A stretch of 38,542 bases of DNA from Streptomyces sp. MspMP-M5. GTDB lineage: Bacteria; Actinomycetota; Actinomycetes; Streptomycetales; Streptomycetaceae. The notes below the pieces were generated by a model. It was not told the origin of the DNA. It worked only from the letters and a program-made list of their open reading frames with translations, and made no database searches. The stretch lies in the NCBI RefSeq assembly GCF_000373585.1, contig NZ_KB891924.1, positions 1-38,542 of the forward strand, written 5' to 3'. Every line of letters starts with the position of its first letter. Position 1 is the first letter of the stretch. A program made the position numbers and the translations under genes. This document shows, piece after piece, positions 14,494-21,884 of this stretch.

Positions 14494-16251
14494 TCAGCCG
14501 CCCAGCAGCCTGCGGACCCGGTCCGCGCCCACCGCGAGCAGCAGCGTGGGCAGCCGGGGGCCGGTGTCGCGGCCGACCAGGAGGTTGTAGAGCAGCGCGA
14601 AGAACGCGCGCTGGGCGACCTTCAGCTCCGGCGTCGGCTTGGCCTCCGGGGTCAGGCCCGCCTGGACCTTCGGGACGCCGTAGACCAGCGTCGTCAGACC
14701 GTCCAGCGACCAGTGGTCGTCCAGGCCGTCGAGCAGCAGCCGCAGCGAACCGCGGGCCTGCTCGTCCAGACCGGCGAGCAGTTCCTCGTCGGGCTCGTCG
14801 CGGACGATGGTGCGCTGGTCGGCGGGGACCTGGGTGCTGATCCAGTGCTCCGCCTTGTCGAGCCGCGGCCGGGTCTCGGCCAGGGAGGCGACCGGGTTCT
14901 GCGGGTCCAGCTCGCTCAGGATGCGCAGGGTCTGCTCGTCGTGGCCGGCGGTGATGTCCACGACGGAGGCCAGCGTGCGGTACGGCAACGGGCGCGGCGT
15001 GCGCGGCAGTTCACCGGCGGCGGTGCCGACGGCGCGGGTGTAGGCCGCGGCGTCCGCGGGCTGCGCGGTGCCGTCCGCGACCTTGGCGGCGAGCTTGTCC
15101 CACTCGTCGTAGAGCCGCTGGATCTCCTGGTCGAAGGCGATCTTGAAGGACTGGTTGGGCTTACGGCGGGCGTACAGCCAGCGCAGCAGCGGCGCCTCCA
15201 TGATCTTCAGCGCGTCGCCCGGGGTGGGCACGCCGCCCTTGGACGAGGACATCTTGGCCATGCCGCTGATGCCGACGAAGGCGTACATCGGGCCGATCGG
15301 CTGGTCGGCGCCGAACACCTCGCGGACGATCTGGCCGCCGACGACGAACGACGAGCCGGGCGAGGAGTGATCGACTCCGGACGGCTCGAAGACCACGCCC
15401 TCGTAGGCCCAGCGCATCGGCCAGTCGACCTTCCACACCAGCTTGCCGTGGTCGAACTCGCGCAGCGCCACGGTCTCGGAGTGGCCGCAGGCGACGCACT
15501 CGTAGGACATCTGCGTGGTCTCGTCGTCGTAGCCGATGACCTTGGTGAAGTCCTTGTTGCAGACCGTGCAGTACGGCTTGTACGGGTAGTAGCCCGCGCC
15601 GCCCGCGCTGCCGTCGTCCTCGCCGGCCGCGCCGGAGCCCTCGGCCGCCTCCAGCTCGGCGGCGTCCACCGGCTTCTGCTGCTGCTTCTTCGGCTTGCCG
15701 GTCGCCTTGTCCTTGGTGCGGTAGCGGTCCAGGACGGCGTCGATGTCCTTGCGGTGCCGCATCGCGTGCAGGATCTGCTCGCGGTAGGCACCGGAGGTGT
15801 ACTGGGCGGTCTGGCTGATACCGCGGTACTCGATGCCCAGCTCCGCCAGGGACTCCTCCATGGCGGCCCGGAAGTGCTCGGCCCAGTTGGCGTGCGGGCT
15901 GCCGGGCGGGGCGGGCACGGCGGTCAGCGGCTTGCCGATGTGCTCCTCCCAGGACGGGTCGATACCGGCCGGGACCTTGCGGTACCGGTCGTAGTCGTCC
16001 CAGCTCAGGATGTGCACGCACGGGATGCCGCGGCGGCGGATCTCGTCCGCGACCAGGTGCGGGGTCATCACCTCGCGGAGGTTGCCGAGGTGGATCGGGC
16101 CGGACGGGCTCAGTCCCGAGGCGACGACGACGCCCGTCCCCGGTGCGGACGCACCTGATGTCACTTTGCCGGCGGCGCGGCGCTCCGCCTCGGCAACGAC
16201 CTCGTCCGCGAACCTGGAGACCCAGTCGGTCTCGGTGCTCTGCTGAGCCAC
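14494..16251 (-). CDS. lysS: Lysine--tRNA ligase, class I
   Basis: A 585-residue class I lysyl-tRNA synthetase (the archaeal and actinobacterial type, not the common class II enzyme). The HIGH-type motif is in SGLSPSGPIHLGN near residue 50, KMSSS is in GMAKMSSSKGGV, and a zinc-ribbon-like pair is at CTVCN and CVACG. A Lys/Gln/Ala/Gly-rich insertion (KPKKQQQK through SGAAGEDDG) precedes the zinc region. I chose the GTG start at 16251 (VAQQSTETDWVSRFA). It is divergent from argS, so two aminoacyl-tRNA synthetases share one intergenic region. Confidence 0.95.
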   Translation of the reverse strand: MAQQSTETDWVSRFADEVVAEAERRAAGKVTSGASAPGTGVVVASGLSPSGPIHLGNLREVMTPHLVADEIRRRGIPCVHILSWDDYDRYRKVPAGIDPSWEEHIGKPLTAVPAPPGSPHANWAEHFRAAMEESLAELGIEYRGISQTAQYTSGAYREQILHAMRHRKDIDAVLDRYRTKDKATGKPKKQQQKPVDAAELEAAEGSGAAGEDDGSAGGAGYYPYKPYCTVCNKDFTKVIGYDDETTQMSYECVACGHSETVALREFDHGKLVWKVDWPMRWAYEGVVFEPSGVDHSSPGSSFVVGGQIVREVFGADQPIGPMYAFVGISGMAKMSSSKGGVPTPGDALKIMEAPLLRWLYARRKPNQSFKIAFDQEIQRLYDEWDKLAAKVADGTAQPADAAAYTRAVGTAAGELPRTPRPLPYRTLASVVDITAGHDEQTLRILSELDPQNPVASLAETRPRLDKAEHWISTQVPADQRTIVRDEPDEELLAGLDEQARGSLRLLLDGLDDHWSLDGLTTLVYGVPKVQAGLTPEAKPTPELKVAQRAFFALLYNLLVGRDTGPRLPTLLLAVGADRVRRLLGG

Positions 16252-16267
16252 GATCGGCCCTTCCTCT

Positions 16268-16299
16268 TCCTGGTGTCCTGATGTCCTGGCGTCCTGGTG
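16268..16299. repeat. Four tandem 8-bp repeats in the lysS leader
   Basis: Four adjacent 8-base units, read on the lysS strand as CACCAGGA, CGCCAGGA, CATCAGGA, CACCAGGA, end 16 bases before the lysS GTG and are followed by AGAGG. Each unit contains AGGA, a Shine-Dalgarno core, so the leader offers several ribosome-binding-like sites in a row. Confidence 0.85.
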
Positions 16300-16442
16300 C
16301 TTCCCGCTGCGCCCCTGCGCGCTCTCCGGCGCCGCGCTCGGCCGCCGCCCGCTGCGGGCGGAACCGTCCGGACGGGCAAAAGCCTGACGGAGCCCATTGT
16401 CCCAGACGCCCGCCGCCCGGAAATTCAGTGGTAGTGCCGTGG

Positions 16443-16448
16443 GATACT
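16443..16448 (+). promoter_or_regulatory. Possible -10 element of argS
   Basis: GATACT at 16443-16448, in the context GTGGGATACTCG, is the best -10-like hexamer in the lysS-argS divergent region. The region just upstream shows no clear -35. Confidence 0.3.
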
Positions 16449-16486
16449 CGTGGCAAACCCTTTCCACTCCAACGGAACGGCAGCTC

Positions 16487-18241
16487 ATGGCCCCGGTCAC
16501 CTCCCTCGCAGCTACGGTCAACCAGCGCGTCGCAAACGCCCTCTCGGCAGCCCTGCCGGAGGCCGGCGCCGCGGACCCGCTGCTGCGACGCAGCGACCGG
16601 GCCGACTTCCAGGCCAACGGCCTGCTGGCGCTGGCCAAGAAGCTGGGGGGCAATCCGCGGGAGCTGGCCGGCAAGGTCGTCGACGCGATCGCCGCCGAGG
16701 GCCTGCTGAAGGACGTCGAGGTCTCCGGCCCCGGCTTCCTCAACCTCACCGTCGCCGACGCGGCGATCACCGGCACGCTCGCCGAGCGCGCCGCCGACGA
16801 CCGGCTCGGCGTGCCGTACGCGGCCACCACCGGCACCACCGTCATCGACTACGCGCAGCCGAACGTCGCCAAGGAGATGCACGTCGGCCACCTGCGGTCG
16901 GCGGTGATCGGCGACGCGCTGCGCAACATGCTCGACTTCACCGGCGAGAAGACCGTGGGCCGCCACCACATCGGCGACTGGGGCACCCAGTTCGGCATGC
17001 TCATCCAGTACCTGATCGAGAATCCCGGCCAGCTCGCCCCGGCGGCCGACGTGGACGGCGAGCAGGCCATGTCGAATCTGAACCGCGTCTACAAGGCGTC
17101 GCGCGCGGTCTTCGACTCCGACGAGGAGTTCAAGGAGCGGGCCCGCAGGCGGGTCGTCGCCCTGCAGTCCGGCGACGCGCAGACGCTGGAGCTGTGGCAG
17201 CGGTTCGTGGACGAGTCGAAGGTCTACTTCTACTCGGTCTTCGAGAAGCTGGACATGGAGATCCGCGACGAGGAGATCGTCGGCGAGTCCGCGTACAACG
17301 CCATGATGGCCGAGACGGCCCGGATGCTGGAGGAGTCGGGCGTCGCCGTCCGCTCCGAGGGCGCGCTGGTGGTCTTCTTCGACGACATCAAGGGCAAGGA
17401 CGACAAGCCGGTCCCGCTGATCGTGCAGAAGGCGGACGGCGGCTTCGGGTACGCCGCGAGCGACCTGTCGGCGATCCGCAACCGCGTCTTCGACCTCGGC
17501 GCCACGACCCTGCTCTACGTCGTCGACGTCCGCCAGTCGCTGCACTTCCGGATGGTCTTCGAGACGGCCCGCCGGGCCGGCTGGCTGAACGACGAGGTCA
17601 CCGCCCACAACATGGGCTACGGCACGGTCCTCGGCGCCGACGGCAAGCCGTTCAAGACCCGGGAGGGCGAGACGGTCCGGCTGGAGGACCTGCTCGACGA
17701 GGCGGTGCAGCGGGCCGCCGAGGTGGTGCGGGAGAAGGCGCGGGACCTCACCGAGGACGAGATCCAGGAGCGGGCCGCGCAGGTCGGCATCGGCGCGGTG
17801 AAGTACGCGGACCTGTCGACGTCCCCGAGCCGCGACTACAAGTTCGACCTGGACCAGATGGTCTCGCTCAACGGCGACACCTCCGTCTACCTCCAGTACG
17901 CCTACGCCCGGATCCAGTCCATCCTGCGCAAGGCCGGCGAGACCAAGCCGGCCGCGCACCCGGAGCTCGCGCTCGCCCCGGCGGAGCGGGCGCTGGGCCT
18001 GCACCTGGACGCGTTCGGCGACACCGTCGCCGAGGCGGCGGCCGAGTACGCGCCGCACAAGCTGGCCGCGTACCTCTACCAGCTGGCGTCGCTGTACACG
18101 ACCTTCTACGACCAGTGCCCGGTCCTGAAGGCGGACACCCCGGAGCAGGTGGAGAACCGCCTCTTCCTGTGCGACCTGACGGCCCGCACCCTGCACCGCG
18201 GCATGGCCCTGCTGGGCATCCGCACGCCCGAGCGGCTGTAG
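16487..18241 (+). CDS. argS: Arginine--tRNA ligase
   Basis: A 584-residue class Ia enzyme that charges tRNA-Arg. The N-terminal domain (about 1-100) is of the tRNA D-loop-recognising type and ends VSGPGFLNLTVAD; the HIGH-type motif is in AKEMHVGHLRSAVIGDALR near residue 127; conserved GDWGTQFGMLI follows. The C-terminal helical domain ends with the family signature region ALLGIRTPERL. I chose the ATG at 16487 (MAPVTSLAATVNQRV), with GGAACGG upstream. It is divergent from lysS. The conventional KMSKS loop is replaced by a KTREGETVRLEDLLDE context (GKPFKTREG), as in many bacterial ArgRS. Confidence 0.96.
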   Translation: MAPVTSLAATVNQRVANALSAALPEAGAADPLLRRSDRADFQANGLLALAKKLGGNPRELAGKVVDAIAAEGLLKDVEVSGPGFLNLTVADAAITGTLAERAADDRLGVPYAATTGTTVIDYAQPNVAKEMHVGHLRSAVIGDALRNMLDFTGEKTVGRHHIGDWGTQFGMLIQYLIENPGQLAPAADVDGEQAMSNLNRVYKASRAVFDSDEEFKERARRRVVALQSGDAQTLELWQRFVDESKVYFYSVFEKLDMEIRDEEIVGESAYNAMMAETARMLEESGVAVRSEGALVVFFDDIKGKDDKPVPLIVQKADGGFGYAASDLSAIRNRVFDLGATTLLYVVDVRQSLHFRMVFETARRAGWLNDEVTAHNMGYGTVLGADGKPFKTREGETVRLEDLLDEAVQRAAEVVREKARDLTEDEIQERAAQVGIGAVKYADLSTSPSRDYKFDLDQMVSLNGDTSVYLQYAYARIQSILRKAGETKPAAHPELALAPAERALGLHLDAFGDTVAEAAAEYAPHKLAAYLYQLASLYTTFYDQCPVLKADTPEQVENRLFLCDLTARTLHRGMALLGIRTPERL

Positions 18242-18278
18242 GAGCGCGAGCAGCAGCCCCAACGCCCTCCCCTCTCCG

Positions 18279-18340
18279 CGACCGACCGACCGACCGCCCG
18301 CCCGCCCCTGACTGGTCCTGGCAATACCAGGAACGCGGTT
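18279..18340. promoter_or_regulatory. Short-repeat tract and interlocked palindromes before the aldo/keto reductase
   Basis: A tetranucleotide tract (CGAC repeats then CGCC repeats, 18279-18306) is followed by two overlapping palindromes, TCCTGG-CAATA-CCAGGA at 18314-18330 and GGAAC-GCG-GTTCC at 18328-18340. They could be an operator for the reductase gene or part of an argS 3' structure; the sequence does not decide. Confidence 0.35.
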
Positions 18341-18458
18341 CCCAGGAAACGCCGGGCCTGGCGGGCGGTGCGCGGTGGCCGCAGAGTGGTCCCGTCGGCT
18401 CGCGACGGCGGCCGACGGCAAACGGCCACGCAGGACGACGAGTTGGGGAGCAACACCT

Positions 18459-19538
18459 ATGCGCAGGACCACCCTTGGACGCACCGGCATCTCGGTCAGC
18501 CGGCTGTGCCTGGGCACCATGATGCTCGGGGCCTGGGGCAACGCGGACCATGACGACGCCGTGCGCCTGGTGCACACCGCGCTGGACGCGGGCATCAACT
18601 TCATCGACACGGCCGACATGTACTCGGGGGGTGAGTCCGAGGAGATCGTGGGCAAGGCCCTCAAGGGGCGCCGGGACGACGTGATCCTGGCGACGAAGGT
18701 GCACTTCCCGATGGGCGACGGCACCGCCCCGGCCCGTTTCCCGGTCGTCACCGACCCCAACCGCAGCGGGAACTCCCGGCGTTGGATCAAGCGCGAGGTC
18801 GAGAACAGCCTGCGGCGCCTGGGGACCGACTACATCGACCTGTACCAGATCCACCGCCCGGACCCGACCACGGACATCGACGAGACGCTGTCCGCCCTCT
18901 CGGATCTGGTGCGCGAGGGGAAGGTCATGGCGATCGGGTCCTCGGACTTCCCCGCCGAGGAGCTCGTCGAGGCGAGGTGGGTGGCGGAGCGCCGCAACCA
19001 CGTCCCGTTCCACACCGAGCAGCCGCCCTACTCGATCTTCATGCGGGGCGTCGAGCGGGCCGTGCTGCCGACCGCGCAGCGCCACGGCATGGGCGTACTC
19101 ACCTGGAGCCCGCTGGCCAGCGGCTGGCTGGCGGGGAAGTTCCGCGCGTCCGCCGGGCTGGAGCTGAACGACTTCCGGCGCGACCTGATCCCGCACAAGT
19201 TCGACCAGAACCTGCCCGGGAACGCACGCAAGCTGGAGATCGTCGAGGAGCTGGTGAAGCTGGCGGCCGACAGCGGCCACCGGCTCACCCACCTCGCGCT
19301 GGGCTTCGTCCTCAGCCACCCCGCCGTGACCTCGGCCATCATCGGCCCGCGCACGGTCGCGCAGCTCGACGACCTGCTGGGCGCCGTGGACGTCGTCCTG
19401 GAGGACGATGTCCTGGACCGCATCGACCAGTTGGTGGCACCGGGCACCGACCTCAACCCCTCGGACGCCGACCACACCCCGCCCGCCCTGGCCGACGCGG
19501 CACTGCGCCGCCGCCCGAGGGCCGAACGCGGCGCCTGA
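18459..19538 (+). CDS. Aldo/keto reductase
   Basis: A 359-residue (beta/alpha)8 oxidoreductase that probably uses NADPH. The catalytic tetrad is visible: Asp and Tyr in NFIDTADMYSGGESEE, Lys in LATKVHF, and His in LYQIHRPDP. The entry LGRTGISVSRLCLGTMMLG and the later SPLASGWLAGKF and TSAIIGPRTVAQLDD match the Tas/YajO-type AKR branch. I chose the ATG at 18459, with GGGGAG 9 bases upstream; an earlier in-frame ATG lacks such a site. The gene is monocistronic, with a strong hairpin after it. The substrate is unknown. Confidence 0.92.
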   Translation: MRRTTLGRTGISVSRLCLGTMMLGAWGNADHDDAVRLVHTALDAGINFIDTADMYSGGESEEIVGKALKGRRDDVILATKVHFPMGDGTAPARFPVVTDPNRSGNSRRWIKREVENSLRRLGTDYIDLYQIHRPDPTTDIDETLSALSDLVREGKVMAIGSSDFPAEELVEARWVAERRNHVPFHTEQPPYSIFMRGVERAVLPTAQRHGMGVLTWSPLASGWLAGKFRASAGLELNDFRRDLIPHKFDQNLPGNARKLEIVEELVKLAADSGHRLTHLALGFVLSHPAVTSAIIGPRTVAQLDDLLGAVDVVLEDDVLDRIDQLVAPGTDLNPSDADHTPPALADAALRRRPRAERGA

Positions 19539-19555
19539 GGGCGGGCCTTCGGCGA

Positions 19556-19596
19556 CGAGGCCCCGCGTGCCCGGGTGCGCGGTACGCGGGGCCTCG
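19556..19596 (+). terminator. Terminator after the aldo/keto reductase gene
   Basis: A perfect 13-bp inverted repeat, CGAGGCCCCGCGT (19556-19568) with ACGCGGGGCCTCG (19584-19596), starts 18 bases after the stop codon; the loop is 15 bases long. Confidence 0.75.
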
Positions 19597-19663
19597 CGGC
19601 GCGATCTAGACTTGCCCCGGCCCGGGGCGGGCACACGGAACCACAGAACCACGAGGGCGGCAC

Positions 19664-20677
19664 GTGCGGGGGCGTATCACGACGGGTCGCAGGCTGCCCG
19701 CCTTCCTGGCCACGGCCGTGGTCACTCCGGCGCTGCTGCTGGCGACCGCCCGGCCCGCGGACGCCTTCGGCACGGTCAACGCGTTCGGGCAGCACGCCGA
19801 GCACGAGCGGATCACCCGGGCCGCGCTGGCCTGCGCCCCGGGAGTCCCCTCCGACGGCTCCTGCTTCGAGCCGCGCTCCCTCGATCAACTCGCGGGCCAC
19901 AGCTGGACGTTCGGCGCCGTCGGCGCGCCGGACTCGGACGAGTTCCTCGACTCCGCCGCGCACTGCGACAACGCGGACTATCTGGACGTGCCGGGCTATC
20001 CGCGGAGTCGGCACCAAGCCACCGAGGCGCTCCGCACCTGCATAGCCCACCTGCAGACGCGCTTCCGGCAGGGTCTCGCCGCGGCCGGGGGAACCCTGGA
20101 CGCCCGGGGCCGCGTCGTGGCCTCCGCGACGGAGCTGCGGCGGGACTGCACCTTCACGCTGGGGCTGCCCGGCCGGGCCAAGTGCGAGGCCGTGGAGGGG
20201 TTCGGCCGGGCCCTGCACGGAGTCCAGGACTTCTACGCGCACAGCAACTGGACGGATAGCACCGACCCGACCCGCCCGGTCGGCCTGACCAATCCCCCGG
20301 GCCTGGCCCGCTCCGCGCCCTCGCCGCTGCTCGCTCTCAACGCGCCGCGGCCTCCCCGCCCTTCGGCCATCCCGCGGAACCTGACCACGGGCTGCTTCTC
20401 ACTCCTCATCGGCGCCTGTTCCCACCACGTCGGGCACGCCGACCTCAACAAGGACGAGGGGTTCATCGACCCGGCATCCGGCTCCGCCGGCGCTCCCGCC
20501 ACGGCACGCGGCCAGGCCGCGGGGAACTTCGTCCGGGCGGTGCGGGGCGCCGTCACCGACACCCGCCGCCAGTGGCAACAGTTCCGCGCGGCGCTCCTCC
20601 AGCGCTATGGCACGCAGCGCGGCGCCCGCGTCGTCTGCGTCCTCACCCACGACGATCCGGTCCGCGACTGCGCCTGA
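19664..20677 (+). CDS. Secreted CinY-like protein
   Basis: A 337-residue secreted protein. A signal peptide (basic MRGRITTGRR, then hydrophobic LPAFLATAVVTPALLLATA) is probably cut after ARPADA. The mature part opens FGTVNAFGQHAEHERITRAAL and contains EGFGRALHGVQDFYAHSNW, DEFLDSAAHC and HADLNKDEGFID, which I recognise from CinY of the cinnamycin cluster and its Streptomyces relatives. The HxxxD..HSNW pattern resembles zinc-dependent phospholipase C/HetC-like folds, and about ten Cys suggest disulfides. Start is the GTG at 19664, after GAGGGCGG. No lanthipeptide genes are nearby, so its job here is unknown. Confidence 0.8.
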   Translation: MRGRITTGRRLPAFLATAVVTPALLLATARPADAFGTVNAFGQHAEHERITRAALACAPGVPSDGSCFEPRSLDQLAGHSWTFGAVGAPDSDEFLDSAAHCDNADYLDVPGYPRSRHQATEALRTCIAHLQTRFRQGLAAAGGTLDARGRVVASATELRRDCTFTLGLPGRAKCEAVEGFGRALHGVQDFYAHSNWTDSTDPTRPVGLTNPPGLARSAPSPLLALNAPRPPRPSAIPRNLTTGCFSLLIGACSHHVGHADLNKDEGFIDPASGSAGAPATARGQAAGNFVRAVRGAVTDTRRQWQQFRAALLQRYGTQRGARVVCVLTHDDPVRDCA

Positions 20678-20684
20678 CACCTGA

Positions 20685-20700
20685 CGCCTCCGGCGAGGCG
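20685..20700. terminator. Small hairpin between convergent cinY-like gene and hemB
   Basis: CGCCTC-CGGC-GAGGCG, a 6-bp stem with a 4-base loop, lies between two convergent stop codons (20677 and 20747). It is a weak bidirectional terminator candidate. Confidence 0.4.
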
Positions 20701-20746
20701 GGTGGGCGCGGTCGCGAACCGGTCCGTCGGCTTGTCGTCGAAGCTC

Positions 20747-21748
20747 CTAGACGGGTGAGCCCAGCTTCCGGGCGACCTCGGTGGCCCAGTACGTGAGGAT
20801 CATGCCGGCGCCCGCCCGCTTGATCCCCGTCAGGGTCTCCCAGATCGCCTTGTCGCGGTCGATCCAGCCCTTCTCGGCGGCCGCCTCGACCATCGCGTAC
20901 TCACCGGAGATCTGGTACGCCGCCACCGGCACGTCCACCGCGTCCGCGATCTTCGCCAGCACGTCCAGGTAGGGCAGCGCCGGCTTGACCATCACCATGT
21001 CGGCGCCCTCCGCCAGATCGAGCGCCAGCTCACGCAGCGACTCGCGGAGGTTGGCGGGGTCCTGCTGGTAGGTCTTGCGGTCGCCCTGCAGCGACGAGCC
21101 CACCGCCTCACGGAACGGCCCGTAGAACGCCGACGAGTACTTCGCGGTGTAGGCGAGGATCGCGACGTCCTCGTGGCCGGTCTGGTCCAGCGCGTCCCGG
21201 ACGACGCCGACCTGGCCGTCCATCATGCCGCTGGGGCCCACGACATGGACGCCGGCGTCGGCCTGGACCTGCGCCATCTCGGCGTAGCGCTCCAGCGTCG
21301 CGTCGTTGTCCACCCGGCCGTCGGCGTCCAGGACGCCGCAGTGGCCGTGGTCGGTGTACTCGTCCAGGCAGAGGTCCGACATGATCACCAGGTCGTCGCC
21401 GACCTCGGACCGCACGTCCCGGATGGCGAGCTGCAGGATGCCGTCCGGGTCGGTGCCCGCCGTGCCGGCCGCGTCCTTGTTCGCGTCCTCGGGGACGCCG
21501 AAGAGCATGATCCCGCCGACCCCGGCCTCGACCGCCTCGACCGCGGCCTTGCGCAGCGTGTCGCGGGTGTGCTGGACGACACCGGGCATCGCGGCGAGCG
21601 GCACCGGCTCGGCGATGCCCTCCCGCACGAACGCCGGGAGGATGAGGTCGGCCGGATGCAGGCGGTTCTCCGCGACCATCCGCCGCATGGCGGGGGTGGT
21701 GCGCAGCCGGCGCGGCCGCGCCCCCGGGAAGCTTCCGTACTTCGTCAT
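20747..21748 (-). CDS. hemB: Delta-aminolevulinic acid dehydratase (porphobilinogen synthase)
   Basis: A 333-residue enzyme that condenses two 5-aminolevulinate molecules into porphobilinogen. The metal-site region SDLCLDEYTDHGHCGVLD and the two active-site lysines, in AYTAKYSSAFYGPFR and MVKPALPYLD, are present, as is the N-terminal RPRRLRTTPAMRRMV arm. Start ATG at 21748 (MTKYGSFPG). It is transcribed in the same direction as the rex-hem operon but separated from it by 136 bases containing a terminator, so it probably has its own promoter. Confidence 0.95.
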   Translation of the reverse strand: MTKYGSFPGARPRRLRTTPAMRRMVAENRLHPADLILPAFVREGIAEPVPLAAMPGVVQHTRDTLRKAAVEAVEAGVGGIMLFGVPEDANKDAAGTAGTDPDGILQLAIRDVRSEVGDDLVIMSDLCLDEYTDHGHCGVLDADGRVDNDATLERYAEMAQVQADAGVHVVGPSGMMDGQVGVVRDALDQTGHEDVAILAYTAKYSSAFYGPFREAVGSSLQGDRKTYQQDPANLRESLRELALDLAEGADMVMVKPALPYLDVLAKIADAVDVPVAAYQISGEYAMVEAAAEKGWIDRDKAIWETLTGIKRAGAGMILTYWATEVARKLGSPV

Positions 21749-21834
21749 GCCGTCCACGCTACGCCCGCCCCGGGCCCGCCTTTGCCGACGCGGCGTCGGC
21801 CGGCCGGGCCCGCGGCGGGCGGCCCGCACATGCG

Positions 21835-21863
21835 GAAGGGCGCCCCGCACGGAGGCGCCCTTC
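21835..21863 (-). terminator. Terminator of the rex-hemA-hemC-hemD operon
   Basis: A perfect 10-bp inverted repeat, GAAGGGCGCC (21835-21844) with GGCGCCCTTC (21854-21863), lies 22 bases after the hemD stop codon and before hemB. It marks the likely end of the four-gene operon. Confidence 0.75.
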
Positions 21864-21884
21864 ACGGCCTTGCGTCCTGCGAGC

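Noticed and set aside
16268..16299. T-box or CRISPR-like element before lysS
   Set aside because: Only four 8-base repeats are present, with no T-box sequence or specifier hairpin; class I lysS of this kind is not known to use T-boxes.
15161..18790. Very long minus-strand frame (1209 residues) spanning argS and part of lysS
   Set aside because: It is Arg/Gly/Ala-rich, matches nothing, and overlaps two well-supported aminoacyl-tRNA synthetase genes.
19664..20677. Part of a cinnamycin-like biosynthetic cluster
   Set aside because: No precursor peptide, lanthionine synthetase, transporter or hydroxylase lies nearby; neighbours are metabolic genes.
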